64,000 nucleotides of DNA from Ignavibacteriota bacterium (GTDB taxonomy: Bacteria; Bacteroidota; Ignavibacteria; Kapaibacteriales; UBA2268), in the NCBI GenBank assembly GCA_024636855.1, contig JAGXGG010000075.1, positions 1 to 64,000 of the forward strand, given 5' to 3'. Positions 53,297-61,310 of this stretch are shown in pieces. Under the pieces are notes generated by a model that ran no database searches, had not been told where the DNA came from, and worked only from the letters and a program-made list of their open reading frames with translations. Within the stretch, counting starts at the first letter, position 1. Every line of letters starts with the position of its first letter. A program made the translations under genes and the position numbers.

Positions 53297-54241
53297 ATGA
53301 AAGGCAGATTCAATATAAACCCAGCACTCCAAAAAGCAATTTTCATTGTGGCTGTATTACTTTGTCTTTCTTCTTTTGTATCAAGCCCTGTTGCTTTAGT
53401 AGGTGGCTTTCTATTTGTATATCTCTTCGGGCATCCTTTTCCCGATTTGAATAGTAAGTCAGTAAGTCTGTTACTTAAGGTTGCTGTAGTCGGCTTAGGT
53501 TTCGGAATGAATATTACTCAGGCACTAGCAGCTGGTAAAGATGGTTTTTTACTTACAGTATTTTCTATTCTATTTACTCTAGTTCTTGGCTATTTAATTG
53601 GCAAAAAGTTAGGGATGGAAAAACGGACAAGTCATCTCCTTTCTTCGGGTACAGCTATTTGTGGTGGAAGTGCAATAGCTGCTGTTGCTCCTGTTATCAA
53701 TGCTACTGAGAAAGATATGTCCGTTTCATTGGGTGTTGTATTCCTTTTGAATTCAATAGCTCTCGTTTTATTCCCCATTTTAGGTCATCTATTTTCTTTG
53801 GATCAGCATCAGTTCGGTCTATGGAGTGCTATAGCAATACACGATACTAGTTCAGTAGTAGGAGCCGCCTATTCTTACGGTGAAGAAGCATTACGAGTAG
53901 CCACTACCGTAAAACTAGCAAGGGCATTATGGATTATTCCACTTTCATTTGTTTCTCTATATCTATTCAAGGGCAAGGGAAAAAGCATTAAAATACCTTG
54001 GTTCATTTTCCTATTCGTAGTTGCGATACTGGTAAATTCGTATCTACCTATACCAGAGGTACTGACAAATAGTATAACAACTGCATCCAAGTCATTACTA
54101 GTACTCACTTTATTTTTAATAGGAGCGGGGCTCTCTATAGAAAAGATAAAATCTGCGGGCTGGAAACCAATGATATTAGGGCTTTCTTTGTGGGTTGCTA
54201 TATCAGTGGCCTCGTTATTTCTGATAGTGAATTTGTATTAG
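53297..54241 (+). CDS. YeiH/UPF0324-family membrane transporter
   Basis: A 314-residue polytopic protein with about nine membrane helices. Family motifs are LLKVAVVGLGFGMNITQALA, GTAICGGSAIAAVAPVINAT, WSAIAIHDTSSVVGAAYSYG and KLARALWIIPLSFVSLYLF. Members are annotated as putative sulfate exporters, a function with limited direct evidence. It stands alone. After it lies a 328-bp repeat-bearing gap. Confidence 0.9.
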   Translation: MKGRFNINPALQKAIFIVAVLLCLSSFVSSPVALVGGFLFVYLFGHPFPDLNSKSVSLLLKVAVVGLGFGMNITQALAAGKDGFLLTVFSILFTLVLGYLIGKKLGMEKRTSHLLSSGTAICGGSAIAAVAPVINATEKDMSVSLGVVFLLNSIALVLFPILGHLFSLDQHQFGLWSAIAIHDTSSVVGAAYSYGEEALRVATTVKLARALWIIPLSFVSLYLFKGKGKSIKIPWFIFLFVVAILVNSYLPIPEVLTNSITTASKSLLVLTLFLIGAGLSIEKIKSAGWKPMILGLSLWVAISVASLFLIVNLY

Positions 54242-54302
54242 GAAGGAATATCCGAACAAGATTGCTAGATAGATAAGATTGACATGATGATTTGAATGAG
54301 TC

Positions 54303-54393
54303 TGTCACAGCGAGGACTGAAAGGACATGGCTGTCTCAATACACTATTATACCCTCTGGAGACTGCCACTTCGATTCGCTTCTCGTAGTGACA
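54303..54393. repeat. Inverted-repeat element of the TGTCA...GCGAGG...GTCTC type
   Basis: The left arm starts TGTCACAGCGAGGACTGAA and ends GGCTGTCTC. The right arm, read in reverse complement, starts CATGTCACTACGAGAAGCG and ends GGCAGTCTC. The 21-bp centre is unrelated. Arms are diverged, so it is an old copy. Confidence 0.6.
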
Positions 54394-54504
54394 TGTTTAC
54401 AAGGAGTGATTTAGGGATGTGTTATTTCCACACGCAATTACTTGCATTATTCTATTCCTTTTATTATGTTTAGGGAATCCGAACACATAAAAGTTAGTAA
54501 TCTG

Positions 54505-54532
54505 TGAGACGTTTTTGCAGTTCATGTGTCTG
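54505..54532 (+). repeat. Interspersed repeat, family B, copy 4 (partial)
   Basis: GAGACGTTTTTGCAGTTCAT followed by GTGTCTG, matching 49071-49096 except for two bases. The palindromic part is missing here. Confidence 0.55.
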
Positions 54533-54569
54533 TTAAGGTATGTACTTGTGCAAATTTGGAAAAACTATT

Positions 54570-55814
54570 ATGAAAAAATATTTACTAATTCTTACATTAT
54601 GTGTTTTACCACTCAACGCACAGTTTTCTTTTTACAATTCTGAAAATTCGAACATTCCATTATCAATCATTCTTGATATTGATCAGATCGATGATACAAT
54701 GTGGTTTTCTACACATAATAGCGGTATTATTTCGTTAAGTGAACAAGGTATATGGCAAGTATACGATACTAACAATTCTGAGATTAATGCGAATGATATT
54801 CCCCATATTGAAAAAACATCAGACAATAAGTTATGGTATGGTTCTATAAAAGGATTAGGCAATTTTGATGGTGTCAATTGGACATCTTATTTCCCAAATA
54901 AGAATATTAATGGGCTCGCTACTTATAAAAACATTGTTTATGCTCTAATTTATTATGATTTATATAGATTCGAGGGAGAAAAATGGGATAAACTTTATTC
55001 TTTCGATATTATAAACTCCCCTTTTTTTAATCTAGTTAATGATAAGACAGGAGTACTTTGGATTGGTTTTAGTACTCTTGAGAATACATTATTCAAACTA
55101 GTTGGTGATGATCTACAAAAAGTCGAACTTAATGTAACAGCTCAAGAAATAGATAGCAGTGAAATAACATCAATGGCAATAGATAGCTTAAATAATTTAT
55201 GGATTACTTATTTATACTTAAGAGAGCAAAGAGTAGCTAAATACAATATAGAATCTGATGTTTGGAAAATATTTACAAAAGATGATTTGAATTATAGTGA
55301 TAGTGAAAGAACAGTATTTACCGATATAACTGTAGCTCCAGACAATACAATTTTTATTTCCTCTGCTATAAATAGATATAGATCACCCAGAAATCTAGTC
55401 GAATATGATGGAGCTGAATGGAAAACTTATCAGCTTGATAGTCTATATACAGACTCAACTTGCCTTTGCCCTCTCCGTTGTGTTGCCTCTGATACCAAAG
55501 GAAATATTTGGACAGGAACTTATGGAGTAATCAAGTACGCGGGTTCTCAAACGAGTGTTACAAATATTGATAAGTCATCATACACCATCTACCCCAATCC
55601 AACTACTAGTTCTATCAATATAGAATTGGAAAACGAAGCACTAGCCACTAGCTACAAAATAACAGACACAAAGGGCGAGCAAGTATTGACTGGTAGTTTG
55701 TCGACATCAAGTTCAGTTAGTATAGATGTGGAGCAATTATCGTCAGGAGTGTATATTATAGAGCTAACAACCAGCAGTGGAGAGATGATTATTGATAAAT
55801 TTGTGAAAAGGTGA
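54570..55814 (+). CDS. Secreted beta-propeller protein with T9SS domain
   Basis: I chose the ATG at 54570 (MKKYLLILTLCVLPLNAQ), which gives a clean signal peptide; an ATG 30 bases upstream is open but adds MYLCKFGKTI. The 414-residue protein has propeller blades (DTMWFSTHNSGIISLSEQGI, KLWYGSIKGLGNFDGVNWTS, GVLWIGFSTL, NLWITYLYL). A T9SS sorting domain follows (YTIYPNPTTSSINIELE, then SSGVYIIELTTSS). Same architecture as 7694-8938, but not a close copy. Confidence 0.83.
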   Translation: MKKYLLILTLCVLPLNAQFSFYNSENSNIPLSIILDIDQIDDTMWFSTHNSGIISLSEQGIWQVYDTNNSEINANDIPHIEKTSDNKLWYGSIKGLGNFDGVNWTSYFPNKNINGLATYKNIVYALIYYDLYRFEGEKWDKLYSFDIINSPFFNLVNDKTGVLWIGFSTLENTLFKLVGDDLQKVELNVTAQEIDSSEITSMAIDSLNNLWITYLYLREQRVAKYNIESDVWKIFTKDDLNYSDSERTVFTDITVAPDNTIFISSAINRYRSPRNLVEYDGAEWKTYQLDSLYTDSTCLCPLRCVASDTKGNIWTGTYGVIKYAGSQTSVTNIDKSSYTIYPNPTTSSINIELENEALATSYKITDTKGEQVLTGSLSTSSSVSIDVEQLSSGVYIIELTTSSGEMIIDKFVKR

Positions 55815-55847
55815 GGATGAAGCTTCGAGTTGACTTTAAGAGATAGC

Positions 55848-55893
55848 CCAAGCCTTCGGCTTGGCAAGCACTTAATTTCAGCAAGCTGAAATT
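55848..55893. repeat. Two adjacent short palindromes
   Basis: CCAAGCCTTCGGCTTGG (55848-55864) and AATTTCAGCAAGCTGAAATT (55874-55893), just after the propeller gene. They could serve as its terminator, though neither is followed by a T run. Confidence 0.6.
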
Positions 55894-55935
55894 CCTCGCT
55901 ATGACAATATTACAAAACGTTAGAGTACGACATTG

Positions 55936-55974
55936 ACTATAAAAAAAATCCCAACCAAATGGTCGGGATTCTTT
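55936..55974 (-). terminator. Terminator of the rpsF-rplI operon
   Basis: On the minus strand AATCCCGACC pairs with GGTTGGGATT and is followed by a T run. It lies 30 bp after the rplI stop. Confidence 0.85.
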
Positions 55975-56000
55975 CATTTCAACTTTTATAAAGTAAGGGA

Positions 56001-56447
56001 TTAATCTTCGCTAATAACCCAAACTTTAAGAGGAGCAACTACATCTTTGTGCAATTTAACTTTCACGCTAAATACACCTAATGATTTGATTGGCTCGTCA
56101 ATAATTATATCTCTTCTATCTATGTTGTGACCCATCAAGCTCATTTGCTCAGCAATAGCTTGACCAGTAACAGCACCGAATAATTTGCCTTCTTCACCAA
56201 CTTTCATCGGGATAGACACTTGTAACTCAGCTAACTTAGCTGCTAATGATTCAGCAACAGTTTTTTGCTCTTCTTGACGTTTGTCATATTGCTTTCTTTC
56301 GAATTTGATTCTTTGGATAGCAGCAGGAGAAGCATAGTATGCATATTGTCTAGGGATAAGATAGTTTCTACCGTAGCCGTTTTTCACTTCTACTACGTCG
56401 CCTATCGAACCTAAGTTGTCTAAATCTTGTCTTAAAATAACTTTCAT
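56001..56447 (-). CDS. rplI: Ribosomal protein bL9
   Basis: The 148-residue protein has the L9 N-terminal signature VILRQDLDNLGSIGDVVEVK and NGYGRNYLIPRQYA. A long connecting helix (IQRIKFERKQYDKRQEEQKT) leads to the C-terminal rRNA-binding domain (EEGKLFGAVTGQAIAEQM). It follows rpsF by 35 bp on the same strand. The usual rpsR gene between them is absent here. Confidence 0.97.
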   Translation of the reverse strand: MKVILRQDLDNLGSIGDVVEVKNGYGRNYLIPRQYAYYASPAAIQRIKFERKQYDKRQEEQKTVAESLAAKLAELQVSIPMKVGEEGKLFGAVTGQAIAEQMSLMGHNIDRRDIIIDEPIKSLGVFSVKVKLHKDVVAPLKVWVISED

Positions 56448-56482
56448 CTTAACACCTGAATTTTAAATTTCTTTTTTTTAAA

Positions 56483-56857
56483 TTATTCTGACTTTTCTTC
56501 TACTTTTTCAGCAGAAACTTTGCCAGCTTCCAAATCTCTTTGCTTTCTGTATTCTATCATTGCATCTGGTAAATCTAAGTTCAAGTGTCTTAGTATTGTA
56601 TCTTCCAAAATTAAAAACTTATTATAAATAGTTTGGAATTCAGAAGAAGCAAGGAATTGAATATGTACATAACAGCCATTGTATTTCTTATTGATTGGGT
56701 AAGCCAATCTACGACGACCTGCATTTTTTACATTTTCAACTTCGCCACCATTATCTTCTATATATTTTGTAACTTTTGATACTACTGCGTCGATCTCTTG
56801 ATCTTCTAGAGCAGCGTTAATTATCAAAGTGGTTTCGTATCTACGACGTTCAGCCAT
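56483..56857 (-). CDS. rpsF: Ribosomal protein bS6
   Basis: The 124-residue protein has the S6 fold and motifs RRYETTLIINAALEDQEIDA, NVKNAGRRRLAYPINKKYNG and IQFLASSEFQTIYNKFLIL, then ILRHLNLD. The C-terminus is a charged tail (EKVEEKSE). First gene of a two-gene operon with rplI. Confidence 0.97.
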   Translation of the reverse strand: MAERRRYETTLIINAALEDQEIDAVVSKVTKYIEDNGGEVENVKNAGRRRLAYPINKKYNGCYVHIQFLASSEFQTIYNKFLILEDTILRHLNLDLPDAMIEYRKQRDLEAGKVSAEKVEEKSE

Positions 56858-57108
56858 GTATAACTCCGATTACTGACGGTTTATAGTTTGTACTATCTAA
56901 CTATGTACAAACCAGTAAATCATTAATTGTATTTAATTAGACCACAAAATTATCTAAATATAACTTATTAACAAAATATTATTGAAGAAAAACGATAAAA
57001 AAACAAGAAAACACCTATCAAGTTTTGTTTCAAAGATTTATAATACTTAACTTGTGAATCGTATAAAAACACATTTAGAATTTTAAACACACATCTTAAT
57101 CGAAGCGT

Positions 57109-58611
57109 ATGAGTAACGAAGAACTAAAAAACACTGAAAACAGCCAACCAGAGACTGAATTAAATTCGGAAGAAACATCTGCCAGTGCTGAGCAATCTGC
57201 TGAAACTGTAAACGAAACTCCTGTAGTAGAAGCTGCTGAAGAGAAAGTTGAGGCTACTGCCGAAGCTAGTCCTGAGCCTGTGGTTGCTGAAGAGAAAGTT
57301 GAAGCTCCTGCTGAAACTGCTCCTGAGCCAGTTGCTAAAACAGAAGAGCCTAAAGCTGAGGAATCTACTGATTCTAAGCCAGAAGCTAGTAAATCTGATG
57401 ATTCAGAAACAGAAGCCAAAGCCCATTATAATAGTGTTGTTAGCTCTTTGGAAAAATTAATTGGTACAGAAGATACAATCAACGTAGAAGTAATTGCGAA
57501 AGCAAAAGGCGGACTTCGTGTTGTATATGATTCTGTTCCTTTATTTTTACCTGCCTCTCATTTCTCTTTAGAAAAAAATGTTAAAGACGAAAAATTAGAA
57601 GAAGCAGTTAATACCAAATTCGACGTAAAAGTCACTGAAGTGAAGCAAATAGGCGATGGTAAAATCGTTATTGTTTCTCGTAAAGAACTAATACAAAAAG
57701 AACTTTGGGAAAAAATCAAAGTTGGTGAAGATTTGACTGGTAAAGTTTCTTCCATTACTAATTTCGGTGTTTTCTTAGATTTGGGTGGAGTAGAAGGCCT
57801 GATACACGTATCACGTCTTTCGCACTCACATATAGATAATCCTAAAAATCACTTTCACAAAGGCGATGAATTAACTGTAAAAGTTATAGAAGTTGACCAA
57901 AAGAATGGTAAAATCACTCTAAGCAAAAAAGCTTTGGAAGATTCTCCATGGAAAGGTGCAGAAGAGAAATACAAAGCTGGTGAATCAGTTACTGGTAAAA
58001 TCAAACGTTTAACAGATTTCGGTGCGTATGTAGAATTAGAGCCGGGTGTAGAAGGTTTACTAAGAGTAAGCGAACTAAGCTGGGCTAAGAGAATCAACAA
58101 GCCTTCTGACATGTTAGAAGAAAATCAAGAAATAGAATTAAAAGTAATTCAAATATCAGAAGAAAAAGGGCAAGCAGCTCTTAGTTTAAAGCAAAACCAA
58201 GAGAATCCTTGGCCAGCTCTAGCTGAGAAATACAGCAAAGGCGCTGAAGCTTCTGGTAAAGTTGAGAAAGTATTTGACAAAGGTGCTATCATCAGAATCA
58301 ATGATGAAGTTGATGCATTTATGCCAATAAGCCGTATCAGCGCATTGAAAGTAAATGAAGATGACCAACCACTTAAAGTTGGTGCTGATATAGCTGTCAA
58401 AGTTATTGACTCTACTGCTAAAGATGAATCATTAGTTGTATCTCCAGTACTTTCTGAAGAACAACAAGAAAAAATGAACAATAGAAGAGAGAAACGCGAA
58501 AGAGCTCCTAGAAAACCTGTTAATAATATTCAGACTTCTGGTGGATCTATTTCTTTCGGAGATTTACTTTCTAAAGCAGCTTTAGATAGCTTGAATAAAG
58601 ATTCTAAATAA
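57109..58611 (+). CDS. rpsA: Ribosomal protein bS1-like, four S1 domains with acidic N-terminal extension
   Basis: The 500-residue protein begins with about 105 acidic, Ala/Glu/Pro-rich residues, including a tandem duplication of about 17 residues (EEKVEATAEASPEPVVA and EEKVEAPAETAPEPVAK). Four S1-type RNA-binding domains follow: a degenerate one (about 120-200) and three clearer ones (GKVSSITNFGVFLDLGGVEG, GKIKRLTDFGAYVELEPGVE, GKVEKVFDKGAIIRINDEVD). bS1 brings mRNA to the ribosome. Standard bS1 has six domains, so four fits a shortened Bacteroidetes-type form. A clear terminator follows. Confidence 0.9.
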   Translation: MSNEELKNTENSQPETELNSEETSASAEQSAETVNETPVVEAAEEKVEATAEASPEPVVAEEKVEAPAETAPEPVAKTEEPKAEESTDSKPEASKSDDSETEAKAHYNSVVSSLEKLIGTEDTINVEVIAKAKGGLRVVYDSVPLFLPASHFSLEKNVKDEKLEEAVNTKFDVKVTEVKQIGDGKIVIVSRKELIQKELWEKIKVGEDLTGKVSSITNFGVFLDLGGVEGLIHVSRLSHSHIDNPKNHFHKGDELTVKVIEVDQKNGKITLSKKALEDSPWKGAEEKYKAGESVTGKIKRLTDFGAYVELEPGVEGLLRVSELSWAKRINKPSDMLEENQEIELKVIQISEEKGQAALSLKQNQENPWPALAEKYSKGAEASGKVEKVFDKGAIIRINDEVDAFMPISRISALKVNEDDQPLKVGADIAVKVIDSTAKDESLVVSPVLSEEQQEKMNNRREKRERAPRKPVNNIQTSGGSISFGDLLSKAALDSLNKDSK

Positions 58612-58639
58612 GATTAAAATTTAGAAATCCATACTATTA

Positions 58640-58678
58640 ATCCCTTATAAATCGTTTTTGTAAGGGATTTTTTTTATT
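58640..58678 (+). terminator. Terminator after rpsA
   Basis: AATCCCTTA pairs with TAAGGGATT, followed by about seven Ts. It overlaps the spacer before the gene at 58745. Confidence 0.88.
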
Positions 58679-58744
58679 TTAATGGTTAGGTGTGAAAACA
58701 TATTACACAAAATGACGTTAATTCAAGTAAAACAAAACCCAACT

Positions 58745-59446
58745 ATGATAAAATCAATCCCTTTATTTATAATTTTACTACAAGTCAGTCTTTTTTCTCA
58801 GAATGAAGATGTAAAAACTATTTTGAAGAAAGAAGATAGAATATCTTCCTTCGATGTATTCACAAAAGATAGCTCTGATACTAAAATACCAGGTATAGAA
58901 AATAGAACTACACCTGCTCAAGATAGTGCTTATGCTCAAGCTTTGAGGATGAAGCTCCCAATAGAATTACGCTTACGCTATGACCTAATGAACATAGGCT
59001 ATACTCTAATAAGTTTGGATCCTGAAGCAGAGAAAACGGGTATGGACTATTTACCTACTGATGCTTTCAAACCAGATCCGAATATGATAGTCCAAAGACA
59101 AGAAAACCTAATGCGTGCTTTCGAAGTGCCTTATGCTAGGACTTATAATCCTTATGGGGTAAGATTATCTTTTGCAGACATAGGTAGCTTTTTTGGTCTG
59201 ACAGAAGATTATAGTGGTAATATTCAGTTCAGAGTAGATCATTACACTGAGATAGAAGTAGTTATATACTCTATCCAAGCAGTAGTAGTTGCTACTATAT
59301 TCAAAGGGTATTTGCCACCAGGTAGCTATCAGCGTACTTGGACAGGAAGAGATGAGAACGGCAGAAAGCTCCCACCGGGTGATTATATAGGTGAAGTCCG
59401 TATAAAGGGTGAAAACTCATACAGAAAACAGATTATATTAAGATAG
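58745..59446 (+). CDS. Secreted protein with C-terminal FlgD-like immunoglobulin fold
   Basis: I chose ATG 58745 (MIKSIPLFIILLQVSLFSQ) because it starts the signal peptide; the longer frame from 58682 adds unlikely residues. The 233-residue protein has a central region without known domain (LRLRYDLMNIGYTLISLDPE). A C-terminal block matches FlgD/T9SS-type beta sandwiches (YTEIEVVIYSIQAVVVATIF, GSYQRTWTGRDENGRKLPPG, DYIGEVRIKGENSYRKQIIL). It may be anchored or secreted through the T9SS. Function unknown. Confidence 0.75.
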   Translation: MIKSIPLFIILLQVSLFSQNEDVKTILKKEDRISSFDVFTKDSSDTKIPGIENRTTPAQDSAYAQALRMKLPIELRLRYDLMNIGYTLISLDPEAEKTGMDYLPTDAFKPDPNMIVQRQENLMRAFEVPYARTYNPYGVRLSFADIGSFFGLTEDYSGNIQFRVDHYTEIEVVIYSIQAVVVATIFKGYLPPGSYQRTWTGRDENGRKLPPGDYIGEVRIKGENSYRKQIILR

Positions 59447-59689
59447 AAAAAGATTTAAATAAGGGGAAGTAAGTGGCTCCTTCTCCATCCCATTAAAGCC
59501 ATAGCGGTAATCCTCACTAGCGTTGTAGATGGCGTTAGTGCCATAACTCTTACCATAAGGGCACATATTGCTTATGTTCTTCACGTCTGCTAGGTACTTC
59601 CATGCCGCAATTGGTGGTGCTGTTAGTTCTGGGTTTTTATAGTCAGCTATCACTGTTCTTACTTTTCCTAGGTGGTTGATGTTAATCAC
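59438..59689 (-). pseudogene. Fragment of an Rhs/YD-repeat protein
   Basis: An 83-residue remnant contains two landmarks of the Rhs core end: NHLGKVRTVIADYK (like DHLGNVRxV) and YRYGFNGMEKE. The usual following DYGARMYD region and the long repeat part are gone, and the frame ends after EPLTSPYLNLFLS. It is a decayed piece rather than a working gene. The lipoprotein gene at 59682 overlaps its start by eight bases. Confidence 0.8.
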
Positions 59690-60176
59690 ACCCCAATGAA
59701 TCTTTCCAATTTTTTATATCCTCATTAAATACTCTAAGCGAATCTCCTGCGAAATATGCTGGATTTAATTGTAAATTTACTATTCCCATATATCCGAAAT
59801 ACTGTAAGCTTACAGAAGGTCCTAGGTTAGTTAAACTTTGAATCTCTCTGAAAACCCAATAATAATAATTTTCTTTCGGAAGTCGACTCCCAGTTATTAA
59901 ATTAGTATCAATCATTAAAACTTCTGTAAGATTAGGATTATTCCATACCCGAGATTTCTCAACTAAAATAGGTCTAAATATAGAGTCAAGGTGTTTAATT
60001 TTACTACAATCATCTAAAGACATAAAATTGCTCCATTTCGTTTGAATGTAATCATTTTCAAAAACGTAATCTTTTGGTTCAATGTCTCTAAACTTTGTAC
60101 TCGAACACCCAATAATTAAAAACATAGAAGATATAATCAAACTATTTATCAAGTTTATCCCCAGTCGTTTCATCAA
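59682..60176 (-). CDS. Small lipoprotein of unknown function beside the Rhs fragment
   Basis: The 164-residue protein has a lipobox (SMFLIIGC, Cys24). The mature part is Lys/Asn/Asp-rich with FRDIEPKDYVFENDYIQTKW and PSVSLQYFGYMGIVNLQLNP. I recognise no family. By its place beside an Rhs fragment it could be an immunity or accessory protein, but that is a guess. Upstream of its start, in another frame, is a 36-codon open piece (60142-60250) without a start. Confidence 0.55.
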   Translation of the reverse strand: MMKRLGINLINSLIISSMFLIIGCSSTKFRDIEPKDYVFENDYIQTKWSNFMSLDDCSKIKHLDSIFRPILVEKSRVWNNPNLTEVLMIDTNLITGSRLPKENYYYWVFREIQSLTNLGPSVSLQYFGYMGIVNLQLNPAYFAGDSLRVFNEDIKNWKDSLGCD

Positions 60177-60250
60177 AAGTATTACCTTCTTTTAATTCAG
60201 ATTTCTTCATAATTCCATTTTCATATGTTGCTTCTACAGTCGATTTTTGT

Positions 60251-61075
60251 TCACCTTAACTTCGTTCTATTGTTTGATAATAATGACTTCATTTGACTAA
60301 TAGCAGTTAAATTGAGTTTCTCAAGTCTTTCTTCTTGTGATAAATCCATCTTTATAAATTCGGCATTCAGACTTTCTATGTTGGCTAATATCAATAGTTG
60401 CTCTATCGTTGCAAAGTCACGGATATTGCCACCCAATGTTGGATTCTCTTTTCTCCATTGCTTAGCCGTTTTTCCAAAGAGTGCTACATTTAGAATATCC
60501 GCTTCATTTGCATAGACCATACTGATTTGTTCTATGCTTAGATTCCCGGGAACTATGTTTTCTTTTATAGCATCAGTGTGGATTCTATAATTAATTTTGG
60601 CAAGAGTACGATTCAGATTCCAATTAAGATTTAATCGGTCATTCTCATCTTCTTTTAATCGTTGAAATTCTTTAATTAGGTATAATTTAAATGGGGCACT
60701 GATAGCCGAACCAAACTCAAAAGCAATATCCTTATGAGCATAAGTACCGCCATAACGACCTCTTTTAACTATAATTCCAATTGCGTTTGTTTTTTCTATC
60801 CACTCAGATATACTCATGACAAAGGTATTTAGACCAGCTTGCATTTTAAAGTGGTCGAATTCGACCACTTTAAAATCTGGATTATTCATTTGCTCCCATG
60901 TACCTAAAAACTCAAGAGTATAACGGTTTCTAATCCAGTTTTTTATAATGTCAGCGGCACGGCTTACACTTTCTTTAGCATTCGCCATATCAGTAATACA
61001 GATGTAATCGGTTGTATTCTCTGTGATTACTTGAACTGGGATATTTTGTACAATAATTGCTTTTTGTTTACTCAT
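60251..61075 (-). CDS. KilA-N domain protein
   Basis: I chose ATG 61075 (MSKQKAIIVQNIPVQVIT); the longer frame has a poorly supported N-terminus. The 274-residue protein has an N-terminal KilA-N DNA-binding domain (YICITDMANAKE, IIKNWIRNRYTLEFLGTWEQ, WIEKTNAIGIIVKRGRYGGT, AHKDIAFEFGSAISAPFKLY). The C-terminal helical part includes AKQWRKENPTLGGNIRDFAT and QLLILANIESLNAEFIKMDL. KilA-N proteins are typical of phages and mobile islands; the target here is unknown. It sits between an Rhs fragment and an IS3-like end. Confidence 0.85.
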   Translation of the reverse strand: MSKQKAIIVQNIPVQVITENTTDYICITDMANAKESVSRAADIIKNWIRNRYTLEFLGTWEQMNNPDFKVVEFDHFKMQAGLNTFVMSISEWIEKTNAIGIIVKRGRYGGTYAHKDIAFEFGSAISAPFKLYLIKEFQRLKEDENDRLNLNWNLNRTLAKINYRIHTDAIKENIVPGNLSIEQISMVYANEADILNVALFGKTAKQWRKENPTLGGNIRDFATIEQLLILANIESLNAEFIKMDLSQEERLEKLNLTAISQMKSLLSNNRTKLR

Positions 61076-61242
61076 AGCTGACTTTTTCGAATAGTTCAAT
61101 CTCAGAATAAAGTAATATAGAATATATTTTCTTACTTTCCTATTCTTTATTAATGTCAATTATATACGTTATTAAATGATCTTTCCAATAATTCTTTTTG
61201 CTCAAAATAGTGTAGTCTCTATTACAAATAGAATTTTTAATT

Positions 61243-61270
61243 AACCGTCCAACTTTTGGGGTTCAGTCCA
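61243..61270 (-). mobile_element. Solitary IS3-like terminal sequence
   Basis: On the minus strand the sequence reads TGGACTGAACCCCAAAAGTT followed by GGACGGTT, which resembles the terminal inverted repeats of IS3-family elements. No transposase gene or second end was found. It adjoins AAGTGGCTCCTT (61270-61281), which also occurs at 59471-59482 in the Rhs fragment. Confidence 0.4.
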
Positions 61271-61310
61271 AGTGGCTCCTTTTTTTATTTTCTAATTATC
61301 ATTGTTTGTC

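Larger units (their letters stand above)
54242..54569. other. 328-bp gap with a 35-bp inverted repeat and family B segment
   Basis: Two related inverted segments (54303-54337 and 54359-54393) resemble the widespread TGTCATTGCGAGG...GGCAGTCTC type of interspersed repeat. The segment GAGACGTTTTTGCAGTTCAT at 54505 matches that at 49071. No gene was seen. Confidence 0.7.

Noticed and set aside
60142-60250. Short reading piece before the lipoprotein gene
   Set aside because: It lacks a start codon and directly follows a stop. It is too short to name and is treated as decay in the accessory patch.
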